Shown here one piece after another: positions 1 through 9,245 of a stretch of DNA of 64,000 nt. Both the position numbers and the translations under genes were made by a program. Within the stretch, counting starts at the first letter, position 1, and each line of letters opens with the position of its first letter. The notes beneath the pieces are model-generated. The model had not been told where the DNA came from. It did no database searches and was given only the letters and a program-made list of their open reading frames with translations. The stretch is from JAFEDN01 sp965651935 (GTDB taxonomy: Bacteria; Pseudomonadota; Gammaproteobacteria; Coxiellales; Coxiellaceae): positions 68,259-132,258 of the forward strand of contig CBFGTC010000004.1 in NCBI GenBank assembly GCA_965651935.1, written 5' to 3'.

Positions 1-1
1 A

Positions 2-667
2 GCATTGACGCCATCAGGAAATATTTATACGGATTTTGCACTTGTTGTTATCGCATTACCGGTTTTACTTTTATTCGCTTATCTTGCCGAGCGCTATATA
101 TTGCGTTGGTTGTTGGCAAAATTTAACCGTATCAAAGAATATTTATTTTTATTATCGATTGCTTGGTGTCTAGCATTGGCGCAATTGGCCGTTTTATTTG
201 GTTTATCTGCGGAAATTGGCGCCTTTATTGCGGGAGTCAGTTTGGCGGCCAGCCCCATAGCGGTTTATATTGCTGAAAGCTTGAAACCCATCCGCGATTT
301 TTTCCTAGTCATGTTTTTCTTTTCCGTAGGGGCTACTTTTGATTTGCATGCTTGGTCACGGGTGCTCATTCCGGCAGTTTTATTAGCGGGTTTACTATTG
401 CTTATAAAACCATTGGGGTTTTGCTATCTCTTAAAACAAGTGGGAGAAACCAAAAAAGTGGCTTGGGAAGTGGGGGTGCGTTTAGGGCAAATTAGCGAAT
501 TCTCGTTGATAATTGCTTATGTAGGCCTGGATTACCATTTGATAGGCGCTCTCACTGCCAATATCATTCAAGCTGCAGTAATTTTGTCTTTTATAGTTTC
601 TTCTTATTGGGTAGTCATGAGATATCCAACCCCCGTCGCTTTCTCTGATCGCCTGAGGCGAGATTAA
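2..667 (+). CDS. Cation:proton antiporter (CPA2/KefB-like), C-terminal part
   Basis: The reading frame is open to the left edge, so the N-terminus lies outside the window; the TTG at 5 is probably not the start. The visible 221 residues hold about six hydrophobic membrane segments. A glycine-rich stretch (GLSAEIGAFIAGVSLAAS) is typical of the transport core of CPA2 sodium or potassium/proton exchangers, followed by the ESLKPIRDFFLVMFFFSVG segment common in this family. No C-terminal RCK/TrkA-N nucleotide-binding domain follows: the gene stops about 20 residues after the last membrane helix, which argues against a full KefB/KefC. Ion specificity cannot be read from the fragment. It would act in the inner membrane in ion and pH balance. 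Confidence 0.85.
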   Translation, partial: ALTPSGNIYTDFALVVIALPVLLLFAYLAERYILRWLLAKFNRIKEYLFLLSIAWCLALAQLAVLFGLSAEIGAFIAGVSLAASPIAVYIAESLKPIRDFFLVMFFFSVGATFDLHAWSRVLIPAVLLAGLLLLIKPLGFCYLLKQVGETKKVAWEVGVRLGQISEFSLIIAYVGLDYHLIGALTANIIQAAVILSFIVSSYWVVMRYPTPVAFSDRLRRD

Positions 668-671
668 TTTT

Positions 672-702
672 CCTAGATTTGCCTTAAACTCTTGAATCTA
701 GG
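672..702. repeat. Short inverted repeat upstream of aceE
   Basis: CCTAGATT (672-679) and AATCTAGG (695-702) are perfect 8-bp inverted repeats separated by 15 bases, between the antiporter stop and aceE. No T-run follows, so it is not a typical intrinsic terminator. It could be an operator for the pdh operon. It does not match the known PdhR box. Confidence 0.3.
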
Positions 703-738
703 ACAATACGGCCCAAGCCTTTGAATAGGAATATGATT

Positions 739-3408
739 ATGAATAAATTAATTAATTATCCAGAAGATATCGATCCTGCTGAAACCAAAGAATGGTTAGA
801 TGCGTTTAATTCAGTGATAAAATATGCCGGAAAGGAGCGCGCCCAATTTATATTAAGCGAACTTTTAGTGAAAGCTCAGCAAAAAGGGATTTCTCAAACG
901 ACGGGATTGAATACCCCCTATTTAAATACGCTAGACCCCCAAGTGGAAGTGAAAATGCCGCCAGACAAAGGCATGCTACTCAAATTGACGAATATCATGC
1001 GTTGGAACGCGATTGTCATGGTTTTAAAAGCCGTGAAAAAATACCCTGACGTGGGTGGACATTTATCCAGCTTTGCTTCTATGGCTATTTTATTTGAAGT
1101 GGGCCTGCAACATTTTTTCCATGCTCCCAGTGAAGGGCACGGCGGGGATTTAATCTATTACCAAGGCCATGCTTCTCCGGGCATTTATGCACGAGCTTTT
1201 TTAGAAGGCCGCTTAGAAGCCGAACATTTAGACCATTTCCGTCAAGAGGCTTTTAATCGCAAAAGTGTTTCTTCTTACCCACACCCTTGGTTGATGCCCG
1301 ATTTTTGGCAATTTCCCACGGTATCAATGGGATTAGGCCCGTTAATGAGCATTTATCAAGCTCGCTTTTTAAAATATTTATTTAATCGCAATCTATGCGA
1401 TACCAGCCGTCGTAAAGTGTGGGCATTCTGCGGCGATGGGGAAATGGGAGAACCCGAATCTTTGGGAGCAATTAATATCGCAGGCCGCGAAAAATTAGAT
1501 AATTTAATTTTTGTCATCAATTGTAATTTACAACGTTTGGATGGCCCTGTGTGGGGCAATGGTCAGATTATCCAGGAATACGAAAGTGTCTTTCGTGGCG
1601 CCGGATGGAACGTGATCAAAGTGATTTGGGGCGGCGGATGGGACCGGCTCTTTGCCAATGACACCAAAGGTCTTTTAAAAAAACGCATTAGTGAATTAGT
1701 AGACGGCGAATATCAAAATTATAGTTCTCGCGGCGGAGCTTACTTGCGAGAAAAATTCTTTGGAAAATATCCCGAGTTATTAGAGCTGGTGGCGGACATG
1801 AGCGACGATGATTTAAAAGATTTGCAAGACGGCGGCCATGACCCTCAAAAAGTTTATGCGGCTTATGCCGCAGCAGTCGCTCATCAAGGGCAGCCTACCG
1901 TCATTTTAGCAAAAACCGTGAAAGGCTATGGTTTAGGCGCTGCCGGTGAAGGTTTGAATATTGCCCATAACACTAAAAAAATGGCGGATGAAGCGATCCA
2001 CGCCTTTAGAGAAAGGTTTAGCTTGCCGATTTCAGACGAACAAATGAAAAAGCTAGAATATTATCATCCTGGCAAAGACAGTGCAGATATTCAGTATTTA
2101 TTGGAACAACGCAAAAAACTCGGTGGATTTTTACCTGCTCGACACGTCAAATCCCATCCACTTAAAGCGCCAGCCCTCAGTGAGTTTAAATCTCAATTAC
2201 AAGGTACTGGCGATCGAGACATCTCCACTACCATGGCCTTTGGAAGAATTTTAGGCGTTTTATTAAAAATAGAAGATATTAAGCAGCGAATTGTGCCCAT
2301 TGTGGCGGATGAAACTCGTACTTTTGGTATGGAAGGTTTATTCCGTCAAATAGGGATTTATTCTCCTTTTGGCCAACTTTATGAACCTGAAGATGCTCAT
2401 TTATTAATGTCATACAAAGAAGATAAAAAAGGTCAACTTCTCCAAGAAGGAATTAGTGAAGCCGGAGCCATGTCCAGTTGGATTGCTGCCGGGACTTCTT
2501 ACATGACCAATACTGTGCCGATGATCCCTTTTTACGTTTATTATTCCATGTTCGGATACCAGCGGTTCGGCGATTTAGTATGGGCGGCGGCAGACAGTCG
2601 TACTCGAGGTTTCATTATGGGCGGGACAGCTGGTCGGACCACTTTGGCAGGGGAAGGATTACAACACCAAGACGGCCATAATTTATTAATGTTTGGCTTT
2701 GTCCCAAATTGTATTTCTTACGACCCCACTTTCAATTATGAATTGGCGGTAATCATTCAAGACGGTTTACGCCGTATGTACGAAGAGGAAAAAGATGTAT
2801 TTTATTACATCACTTTGATGAACGAAAACTATATCCATCCCCCTATGCCTGAAGGTGTGGAGCAAGGCATCATCAAGGGCATGTATTTATATCAAAGCAA
2901 GGGCAAAAAAAGCCAAAAACGAGTGCGCTTATTAGGTTCAGGCACGATCTTTCGTGAAGTGCTGAAAGCAGGAGAGATTTTGCTTAACGATTTTGAGATT
3001 GGCGCGGACATCTATAGCGTGACCAGTTTTAATGAACTTCACCGGGATCTGATTGAAGTAGAGCGGTATAATCGTTTAAACCCCGGTATTGCTCCTAAGC
3101 AGTCTTATGTAGAACAATGTTTAGGAACAAGTTCAGCGCCAGTAATCGCCGCGACGGATTATATACGATTGTACGCAGACCAAATCCGTTCGGTAGTGCA
3201 TGTCCCATACTTAGTATTGGGTACCGATGGTTTTGGCCGCAGTGACACCCGAGAAGCGTTACGGGATTTCTTTGAAGTGGACGCCAAGATGATTGTTTAT
3301 TCAGCATTAAAGACCCTAGCCGACCAGGGAGAATTTAAAGCAGATCTAGCGGCTGTCATCAAAAAATTAGGAATAGATCCACAGCGGCCCTTGCCAACTA
3401 CAGTATAA
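739..3408 (+). CDS. aceE: Pyruvate dehydrogenase E1 component (homodimeric type)
   Basis: Thiamine-diphosphate E1 subunit that decarboxylates pyruvate and passes the acetyl group to AceF. The start is placed at ATG 739, with AGGA 8 bases upstream. This gives 889 residues against 887 in E. coli, and the N-terminal pattern DIDPAETKEWLDA fits the family. An in-frame TTG at 721 and an ATG at 733 lie upstream but are badly placed for a ribosome site. The ThDP motif begins with GDGEMGEPES near residue 230, followed by the NLIFVINCNLQRLDGPV segment. First gene of aceE-aceF-lpd, with 17 bases to aceF. No pdhR-type regulator lies next to it. Confidence 0.98.
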   Translation: MNKLINYPEDIDPAETKEWLDAFNSVIKYAGKERAQFILSELLVKAQQKGISQTTGLNTPYLNTLDPQVEVKMPPDKGMLLKLTNIMRWNAIVMVLKAVKKYPDVGGHLSSFASMAILFEVGLQHFFHAPSEGHGGDLIYYQGHASPGIYARAFLEGRLEAEHLDHFRQEAFNRKSVSSYPHPWLMPDFWQFPTVSMGLGPLMSIYQARFLKYLFNRNLCDTSRRKVWAFCGDGEMGEPESLGAINIAGREKLDNLIFVINCNLQRLDGPVWGNGQIIQEYESVFRGAGWNVIKVIWGGGWDRLFANDTKGLLKKRISELVDGEYQNYSSRGGAYLREKFFGKYPELLELVADMSDDDLKDLQDGGHDPQKVYAAYAAAVAHQGQPTVILAKTVKGYGLGAAGEGLNIAHNTKKMADEAIHAFRERFSLPISDEQMKKLEYYHPGKDSADIQYLLEQRKKLGGFLPARHVKSHPLKAPALSEFKSQLQGTGDRDISTTMAFGRILGVLLKIEDIKQRIVPIVADETRTFGMEGLFRQIGIYSPFGQLYEPEDAHLLMSYKEDKKGQLLQEGISEAGAMSSWIAAGTSYMTNTVPMIPFYVYYSMFGYQRFGDLVWAAADSRTRGFIMGGTAGRTTLAGEGLQHQDGHNLLMFGFVPNCISYDPTFNYELAVIIQDGLRRMYEEEKDVFYYITLMNENYIHPPMPEGVEQGIIKGMYLYQSKGKKSQKRVRLLGSGTIFREVLKAGEILLNDFEIGADIYSVTSFNELHRDLIEVERYNRLNPGIAPKQSYVEQCLGTSSAPVIAATDYIRLYADQIRSVVHVPYLVLGTDGFGRSDTREALRDFFEVDAKMIVYSALKTLADQGEFKADLAAVIKKLGIDPQRPLPTTV

Positions 3409-3425
3409 ACGACTAAGGAGATTTT

Positions 3426-4709
3426 ATGGCGAATATAGAAAAAGTCACCATCCCCGATATCGGTGGCGCAGCCAACGTTGATGTGATTGAAGTATTTGTG
3501 AAAGCTGGAGACACGATTGCCAAAGATGCTTCTTTGATCACGCTGGAAGGAGATAAAGCCACCATGGAAGTTCCCTCAACGGTCAGCGGGGTGGTGAAAA
3601 AAGTGGCTGTTAAAGTAGGAGATAAGGTTTCCGAAGGAAGTTTGATAGTGGAAGTGGAGATCCAGGATGAAACAACCCAGGAGGCGCCTAAATCAACAAA
3701 GAAAGCCCAAGCCCCTGCCAAACCCCAACCTGCCGAATCAGAGTCGGTGCAAACAAAAACCGCAGAAAAATCTGAAAAAGCTCAAGTTCAAACAGAAGAG
3801 CCCGAGGAAGAAGAAGGCGACGTTTATGCTGGACCTGGAGTAAGGCGTTTGGCGCGAGAGTTAGGGATTGATTTGTCTCAACTCAGAGGCAGCGGTGACA
3901 AACAGCGAATCCTCAAAGAAGATGTGCAAAATTATGTTAAACAACGACTGAGTGGCCAACCCGGATTACAAATCAGCTCGGCTCCCATGATTGATTTTAG
4001 TAAATTCGGTGAAGTGGAAACCAAGGCTTTATCCAAAATCCAAAAAATATCCGGTGCAGCCCTACATCGCAATTGGGTTAGTATTCCCCATGTCACCCAA
4101 TTTGGCGAAGCGGACATTACGGAAATGGAGAGTTTTCGCTCACAGCGAAAAATCAGTGTTGCGGGACGCGAAGTGAAGTTAACCCCCTTGGTGTTTGTCA
4201 TGAAAGCCGTGGCAGCCGCACTAAAAGAATTTCCTCATTTTAATGCTTCTTTGTCGAATGATGGGGCCTCGCTCATATTGAAGAAATATTTTCATATCGG
4301 CGTGGCGGTAGATACCCCCAATGGTTTGGTAGTGCCGGTCATTCGAGATGTCGATCAAAAAAGTTTAACCGATTTAGCGAATGAATTAGCCCAATTAAGC
4401 CATAAAGCACGCGAAACCGGATTGGGTATAGCTGAAATGCAAGGCGGGTGTTTTAGTATTTCCAGTTTAGGTGGTATAGGCGGCACGGCGTTTACGCCGA
4501 TTATCAATGCCCCTGAGGTAGCCATTCTGGGAGTTTCTCGAACTCAGACAAAACCGGTGTATAATGAAAAAAAAGGTGATTGGTTACCGCGCTTGATGTT
4601 GCCACTGTCGTTATCTTACGATCATCGGGTCATTGACGGGGCGGATGGGGCGCGCTTCATGATGTTTTTAATTAGTCGACTCAATGACATCAGAAGCTTA
4701 CTTTTATAA
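3426..4709 (+). CDS. aceF: Dihydrolipoamide acetyltransferase, pyruvate dehydrogenase E2
   Basis: Core of the pyruvate dehydrogenase complex; it transfers acetyl from lipoamide to CoA. Order along 427 residues: one lipoyl domain (lipoyl lysine K44 in EGDKATMEV), an acidic and proline-rich linker (about 80-135), a peripheral E3-binding domain (GPGVRRLARELGIDLSQLRG, about 139-175), and a catalytic CAT domain ending with SYDHRVIDGADGARF, which contains the active HxxxD. E. coli AceF has three tandem lipoyl domains; this one has a single domain, common outside the enterobacteria. Strong Shine-Dalgarno (AAGGAG) before ATG 3426. lpd follows after 13 bases. Confidence 0.97.
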   Translation: MANIEKVTIPDIGGAANVDVIEVFVKAGDTIAKDASLITLEGDKATMEVPSTVSGVVKKVAVKVGDKVSEGSLIVEVEIQDETTQEAPKSTKKAQAPAKPQPAESESVQTKTAEKSEKAQVQTEEPEEEEGDVYAGPGVRRLARELGIDLSQLRGSGDKQRILKEDVQNYVKQRLSGQPGLQISSAPMIDFSKFGEVETKALSKIQKISGAALHRNWVSIPHVTQFGEADITEMESFRSQRKISVAGREVKLTPLVFVMKAVAAALKEFPHFNASLSNDGASLILKKYFHIGVAVDTPNGLVVPVIRDVDQKSLTDLANELAQLSHKARETGLGIAEMQGGCFSISSLGGIGGTAFTPIINAPEVAILGVSRTQTKPVYNEKKGDWLPRLMLPLSLSYDHRVIDGADGARFMMFLISRLNDIRSLLL

Positions 4710-4722
4710 TTTGGAGAATAAA

Positions 4723-6147
4723 ATGGCGAATGAAATAATTAAAACACAAGTCGTGGTATTAGGCAGTGGTCCTGGAGGTTATAGTGCAGCATTTAGAGCA
4801 GCCGATTTAGGTAAAAAAGTCGTTTTAATCGAGCGTTTTGAAAATATAGGCGGTGTTTGTTTAAACGTCGGTTGTATTCCCTCCAAAGCCTTATTACACG
4901 CCGCTAAAGTGATCGATGAAGCGGCAGAAATGAGTGAATTTGGTTTGGACTTTGCGAAGCCCAAAATCGATGCTAAAAAATTACGTGCATGGAAAGATAG
5001 CGTGGTAAAAAAACTCACTGGGGGTCTCAAAATGATGGCCAAACAACGCCAAGTCGCCATCATGACTGGCGTAGGACGTTTTAGTGATACCCATCAAATC
5101 ACGGTCCAAAACGGGGACGCCGAGCAAATCGTTGAATTTGAACATGCCATCATTGCTGCCGGTTCCGAACCGGTGAAATTGCCTTTCATCCCCGAAGACC
5201 CCCGTGTAGTCACCTCTACCGGCGCATTGGAATTAGAAGGGACCAATGAAGAATGGCTCATTTTAGGTGGTGGGATTATCGGCTTAGAAATGGCAACAGT
5301 TTATAATGCCTTAGGAGCTAAAATTAGCGTAGTAGAAATGATGCCTCAACTCATTCCCGGTGCGGATGCTGATATCATCCAACCATTACATAAACGCATC
5401 GCTAAACGTTATGCCAATATTTTTTTAAAAACCCGAGTTACCAAGGTCGAAGCCAAAAAAGACGGTCTATGGGTCAGTTTTGAAGGTGAGCAAGCGCCTA
5501 AAACCAATCCGCAACGCTTTGATCGCATTTTGGTGGCGGTAGGGAGGAAGCCTAATGGTAAAAACATTGGTGCGGAAAAAGCCGGTATAAAAGTGGACGA
5601 AAAGGGATTTATCCCGGTCGACAATCAGATGCGGACCAATGTGGAGCATATTTTTGCAATTGGTGATATTGTTGGTAATCCCATGTTAGCCCATAAAGCT
5701 TCTGCAGAAGGGCGTGTTGCCGCCGAAGTGATTGCAGATAAAAAGCATTTTTTTGATCCTAAATCCATTCCTTCTGTCGCTTATACTGATCCAGAAATTG
5801 CTTGGACTGGCATCACTGAAAACCAAGCCAAAGAAAACGGCATTAATTATAAAACGGGAATATTTCCCTGGATGGCCTCGGGCCGGGCTTTATCTTTAAA
5901 TCGCAGTGAGGGTTTCACTAAATTAATTTTTAATGACAAAGGCCGTATCATCGGCGCTGGAATTGTGGGAGTGAATGCGGGTGATTTAATTTCTGAAGTG
6001 GCTTTAGCGATTGAAATGGGTTGTGATGCAGAAGACATTGCTTTAACCATTCATCCTCATCCCACGTTATCCGAATCTGTTATGATGGCGGCTGAGGTAT
6101 TTGAAGGTACAATTACCGATTTATATTTAGGGAAAAAAGGTAAATAA
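4723..6147 (+). CDS. lpd: Dihydrolipoyl dehydrogenase (E3)
   Basis: FAD/NAD disulfide oxidoreductase that reoxidises dihydrolipoamide for the pyruvate and 2-oxoglutarate dehydrogenases. ATG 4723 has GGAGAA 6 bases upstream and gives 474 residues, the same length as E. coli Lpd; an in-frame ATG at 4684 lies inside aceF and is rejected. Visible motifs: FAD-binding VVVLGSGPGGYSAAFRAADL, redox-active CLNVGC near residue 45, NAD-binding GGGIIGLEMATVYNALG, and the catalytic HPHPTLSE near the C-terminus. The same E3 probably also serves SucAB, since no second lpd lies in the suc cluster. Confidence 0.97.
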   Translation: MANEIIKTQVVVLGSGPGGYSAAFRAADLGKKVVLIERFENIGGVCLNVGCIPSKALLHAAKVIDEAAEMSEFGLDFAKPKIDAKKLRAWKDSVVKKLTGGLKMMAKQRQVAIMTGVGRFSDTHQITVQNGDAEQIVEFEHAIIAAGSEPVKLPFIPEDPRVVTSTGALELEGTNEEWLILGGGIIGLEMATVYNALGAKISVVEMMPQLIPGADADIIQPLHKRIAKRYANIFLKTRVTKVEAKKDGLWVSFEGEQAPKTNPQRFDRILVAVGRKPNGKNIGAEKAGIKVDEKGFIPVDNQMRTNVEHIFAIGDIVGNPMLAHKASAEGRVAAEVIADKKHFFDPKSIPSVAYTDPEIAWTGITENQAKENGINYKTGIFPWMASGRALSLNRSEGFTKLIFNDKGRIIGAGIVGVNAGDLISEVALAIEMGCDAEDIALTIHPHPTLSESVMMAAEVFEGTITDLYLGKKGK

Positions 6148-6171
6148 AAACAAAATAAACTTGAGATCAGA

Positions 6172-7050
6172 TTGAATTTACAGAGTATTAAATACTTATC
6201 GGCGCTGGCTAAGTATAACCACTTTGGCAAAGCTGCTAAAGCTTGTTTTGTCAGTCAGCCTACTTTAAGTATGCAAATTAAAAAGTTGGAGGAACGTTTA
6301 GGTGTTAAATTATTAGAGCGAAATAATAAATCAGTACGTTTAACGGAAATAGGACATTCATTAGCCCTGCGGGCGCAGCGTATATTGGCAGAAGTAGAGG
6401 CAATGCGTGAAGAAGCTTTGGAGTTTAAAGATCCATTTAGTGGAGAAATTAAGCTAGGGGTGATTCCCACGATCGCACCATATCTGCTACCAGTCTTATT
6501 TCCTAAACTCCAAAAACTCTATCCTAAGCTCACTTTTTACGTGATGGAAAGTCAAACCCATAATTTGCTGGAAGAATTACATCAAGGACGTTTAGATGCA
6601 GCGATTTTGGCTTTCCCGATTACTTCTAGTCAACTTCAGGGATCGGCATTTTTAGTTGAAGAGTTTTTTTTGGCGGTGGCCAAAGCGCATCCTCTTGCTA
6701 CACGCAAGATGTTGAAAAAAAGTGATTTGTTAACCCATAGATTATTATTGCTGGAAGAAGGGCACTGTCTGCGAAATCAAGCATTAGAATTTTGTCAAGC
6801 TAGCGCAGGGCAGATCGATCAAAATTTTAGCGCTACCAGTCTTGAAAGCTTGATACAGATGTCAGCGGCGGGGTTAGGCATTACTTTAGTACCAAAATTG
6901 GCCTGCCAAAAGAACCCTAACCTGATTTATATCCCTTTTAAAGATAATAAACCTTCACGCACTATAGGTTTAGTGTGGAGAAAGACCACAGCCCGTTCAA
7001 TTTTGTTTGATAATTTAGCGACGAATTTAAAAGAAATATTTATAAAATAA
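6172..7050 (+). CDS. oxyR: Hydrogen peroxide-sensing LysR-type regulator OxyR
   Basis: LysR-family regulator of 292 residues. The N-terminal winged helix-turn-helix contains AAKACFVSQPTLSMQIKKLE; the effector domain carries EEGHCLRNQALEFC. The two cysteines fall at residues 199 and 208, exactly the disulfide pair that senses peroxide in E. coli OxyR, so redox activation should be retained. The following ATSLESLIQMSAAGLGITL also matches OxyR. The start is TTG at 6172, fixed by alignment with the OxyR N-terminus; the ribosome site (GAGAT) is weak. It lies 24 bases after lpd on the same strand, so it may be co-transcribed with the pdh operon. The usual oxyR partners (ahpC, katG) are not adjacent. 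Confidence 0.93.
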   Translation: MNLQSIKYLSALAKYNHFGKAAKACFVSQPTLSMQIKKLEERLGVKLLERNNKSVRLTEIGHSLALRAQRILAEVEAMREEALEFKDPFSGEIKLGVIPTIAPYLLPVLFPKLQKLYPKLTFYVMESQTHNLLEELHQGRLDAAILAFPITSSQLQGSAFLVEEFFLAVAKAHPLATRKMLKKSDLLTHRLLLLEEGHCLRNQALEFCQASAGQIDQNFSATSLESLIQMSAAGLGITLVPKLACQKNPNLIYIPFKDNKPSRTIGLVWRKTTARSILFDNLATNLKEIFIK

Positions 7051-7071
7051 CAAACTGGACGGGTAAATGTG

Positions 7072-7089
7072 CTCTCTCCTTAGAGAGAG
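7072..7089 (+). terminator. Small hairpin after oxyR
   Basis: CTCTCTC (7072-7078) pairs with GAGAGAG (7083-7089) around a CTTA loop, 21 bases after the oxyR stop. There is no T-run, so it is at best a weak or Rho-dependent terminator. Confidence 0.35.
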
Positions 7090-7182
7090 TTAAGAGTCAA
7101 AGGTATAACTCATAATTATTTGGGTCACCTCCTTGAGATACGGCATCCCAAAATTTCTTATTACTTTTTTGTTCAAAACGTT

Positions 7183-7217
7183 ACCTTAAGAACTGCTTAA
7201 GGTTTGCTAGGTATAAT
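7183..7217 (+). promoter_or_regulatory. Promoter with overlapping palindromic operator for the PAP2 gene
   Basis: A consensus -10 hexamer TATAAT lies at 7212-7217, only 6 bases before the ATG at 7224. Just upstream is a perfect palindrome ACCTTAAG-N5-CTTAAGGT (7183-7203) over the expected -35 region. No good -35 hexamer is visible, so activator or repressor control at the palindrome is plausible. The predicted transcript would be leaderless. Confidence 0.5.
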
Positions 7218-7223
7218 AACGAA

Positions 7224-8243
7224 ATGACTAGCTTAGCTCACAACTCGGATAAAGAATTTGCCAAAATCGGCTTCATGCAGAAGATCCGATTTTATTTGCA
7301 AGATAATGAAATATTTCAATTTTTCTCTAAAAATATTACTAAATCCTATACCCGAGAAGAGGCTTTTACCCATATTATCCTCGCCTCTTTAATTTTGATT
7401 TCCTTAGGATTTCATTTTCTCAATAAGGCCTTTTTCCATTTTTGGGCGATCCCCATACCTTGGCTAGTCATGTTCGGTTTTTTTATTTTACTCTTAATTT
7501 GGTTTGTGATTGGGCACACCCATAGAGAAAAATGGCCTCGATTTGGATTAATCGCCACAACTTTAACAAATATCGGATTTTTTTTCATATTGTCCGTGAT
7601 TGGTTTCTCTTCTGTTATCACCACACCCTTCACCCCTATAGATCATCATTTAGCCCAATGGGATAAATACTTTGGCTTTGATGTGACGGTGTTTATGGCG
7701 TGGACTTATCAATATCCCTGGTTGATTAAAATATTAAAGTGGAGCTATTTTTCATTGGAATACCAGATGCTGTTAACCCCCGTGTTGCTCGCTGTGTTAA
7801 ATAAACCTCGGGAAATTAACCAATACGCAGCTTTAGCAGCCATTTGTTTTATATTCTGGCTGTTAGTCTATTATTTTTTCCCTACCTTAGCCCCGGCTGG
7901 AATATTCCATAGTCCTTATTTTATGGATTTATCTTATGACATCCTGACTCGCTTTAGAGAGGTCCATCAAAACACCCCCATTAGCGTATGGAGTGCGGGG
8001 ATGGTATCTTTCCCCTCCGGTCATGTGATGTATGCTCTTTTAGTATTGATTGCCTGGCGAAAAATGAAAATTATTTTTTATCCTCTCGTGATTTTCAATA
8101 TCTTGCTCATTATTGCCACCATGGCGTTAGGGTTTCATTATTTGATGGATGTGATGAGCGCTTTTATCATAGTCGCTGCCGCAACTTACGTGGTACATAA
8201 ACTCTTCAAACGATGGGAAGCTCAAGCCCCAGCCAATCTTTAA
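7224..8243 (+). CDS. PAP2-superfamily membrane phosphatase (Aur1/IPC-synthase-like)
   Basis: Integral membrane protein of 339 residues with about six to eight hydrophobic helices. The C-terminal half holds the PAP2 catalytic signature: SFPSGHVMYALL near residue 263 and HYLMDVMSAF near residue 300. Hydrophobic organisation and the GFHYLMD motif resemble the PAP2_3 group, which includes fungal inositol-phosphorylceramide synthase and bacterial lipid phosphatases/transferases. The likely substrate is a lipid phosphate or a phospholipid head group; which one cannot be told. Its 3' end overlaps convergent hemF by 38 bases. The promoter sits immediately before the start codon. Confidence 0.85.
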   Translation: MTSLAHNSDKEFAKIGFMQKIRFYLQDNEIFQFFSKNITKSYTREEAFTHIILASLILISLGFHFLNKAFFHFWAIPIPWLVMFGFFILLLIWFVIGHTHREKWPRFGLIATTLTNIGFFFILSVIGFSSVITTPFTPIDHHLAQWDKYFGFDVTVFMAWTYQYPWLIKILKWSYFSLEYQMLLTPVLLAVLNKPREINQYAALAAICFIFWLLVYYFFPTLAPAGIFHSPYFMDLSYDILTRFREVHQNTPISVWSAGMVSFPSGHVMYALLVLIAWRKMKIIFYPLVIFNILLIIATMALGFHYLMDVMSAFIIVAAATYVVHKLFKRWEAQAPANL

Positions 8244-9144
8244 TGACTAAATATTGTTGATAAAATTCGGCTTCTCTTGAGCCAGGCTGCGGTTTCCATT
8301 GATAATGCCAGCCGGTTTGAGGAGGCAGCGAGACCAGTATCGACTCGGTGCGGCCACCACTTTGAAGTCCGAATAAAGTGCCACGATCATAGAGCAGATT
8401 AAATTCCACATAGCGACCGCGCCGGTAACTTTGAAATTCGCGCTCCGCTGAAGTATAAGGCGTCTGTTTTCTCCTTTGCACTATGGGTAGATATCCCGGT
8501 AAAAAATGGTCACCCACACTTCGCATGAGTGCAAAAGCAGATTCAAAGCCATCTAAAGTGAAATCATCAAAGAATATTCCACCAATACCGCGCGGTTCTT
8601 GCCGATGGGGTAAATAAAAATACTTATCACACGCTTTTTTAAATTGAGGATAAATATCTTCACCAAATGGGCTACAGGCCTTTTGTGCATTAGAATGCCA
8701 ATGTATGCAGTCTTCCCGATACCCATAATAAGGGGTGAGATCAAATCCCCCGCCAAACCACCATATTTCAGGTTCCGCTACCGGAGTTTCAGCCATAAAA
8801 AATCGCACATTTAAATGAACGGTGGGGACATGGGGATTTAAAGGATGCAAGACCAAGGAGACTCCCAACGCCTGAAACGGCTTGCCGGTCAAATGAGGAT
8901 TGCGCTGGCTTGCAGAAGGAGGAAGTTGATGGCCGCGTATATGTGAAAAATTGACAGCCCCTTTTTCAAAAATCTTTCCCTGACTGATTACTCGGGTTAT
9001 TCCGCCTCCGCCTGCCTCATGCTGCCATGGATCCTCTTGAAATTTGGCTTGGCCGTCCTCCTCGCTGAGGGCATGACAAAGCCGATTTTGAAGTTGAAGC
9101 AGATATTGTTTAACAGCCGTTATTTTAGAGTCGAATCCAGACAT
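8206..9144 (-). CDS. hemF: Oxygen-dependent coproporphyrinogen III oxidase
   Basis: Converts coproporphyrinogen III to protoporphyrinogen IX with O2, in the cytosolic haem pathway; hemB lies 6 kb away. 312 residues (E. coli 299). Diagnostic stretches: WQHEAGGGGITRV, KGAVNFSHIRG, VSLVLHPLNPHVPTVHLNVR and WWFGGGFDLTPYY, then GGIFFDDF. ATG 9144 aligns with the family N-terminus but has no Shine-Dalgarno. An extended -10 (TGGTATAAT, 9162-9154 on this strand) ends 9 bases before it, which suggests a nearly leaderless message. Confidence 0.97.
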   Translation of the reverse strand: MSGFDSKITAVKQYLLQLQNRLCHALSEEDGQAKFQEDPWQHEAGGGGITRVISQGKIFEKGAVNFSHIRGHQLPPSASQRNPHLTGKPFQALGVSLVLHPLNPHVPTVHLNVRFFMAETPVAEPEIWWFGGGFDLTPYYGYREDCIHWHSNAQKACSPFGEDIYPQFKKACDKYFYLPHRQEPRGIGGIFFDDFTLDGFESAFALMRSVGDHFLPGYLPIVQRRKQTPYTSAEREFQSYRRGRYVEFNLLYDRGTLFGLQSGGRTESILVSLPPQTGWHYQWKPQPGSREAEFYQQYLVIKDWLGLELPIV

Positions 9145-9153
9145 AGCAAAATT

Positions 9154-9162
9154 ATTATACCA
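9154..9162 (-). promoter_or_regulatory. Extended -10 promoter of hemF
   Basis: Reading the minus strand, TGGTATAAT (TGn plus a perfect -10) ends 9 bases before the hemF ATG. No convincing -35 lies 16-18 bases upstream, as allowed for extended -10 promoters. The predicted start of transcription is about 3 bases before the ATG. Confidence 0.5.
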
Positions 9163-9245
9163 TAATGATAGTGATTATTGACTCGGTTGGCTGGTTTTTT
9201 TGTAAGGGGGCGATTCTCCTCCTGTCAAACCCCCATCGCGTAGAG

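Noticed and set aside
1356..1559. Open frames opposite or inside aceE, aceF, lpd, sdhA, sucA and sucC.
   Set aside because: They lie within long, well-identified genes in other frames, lack ribosome sites and show no recognisable protein pattern.
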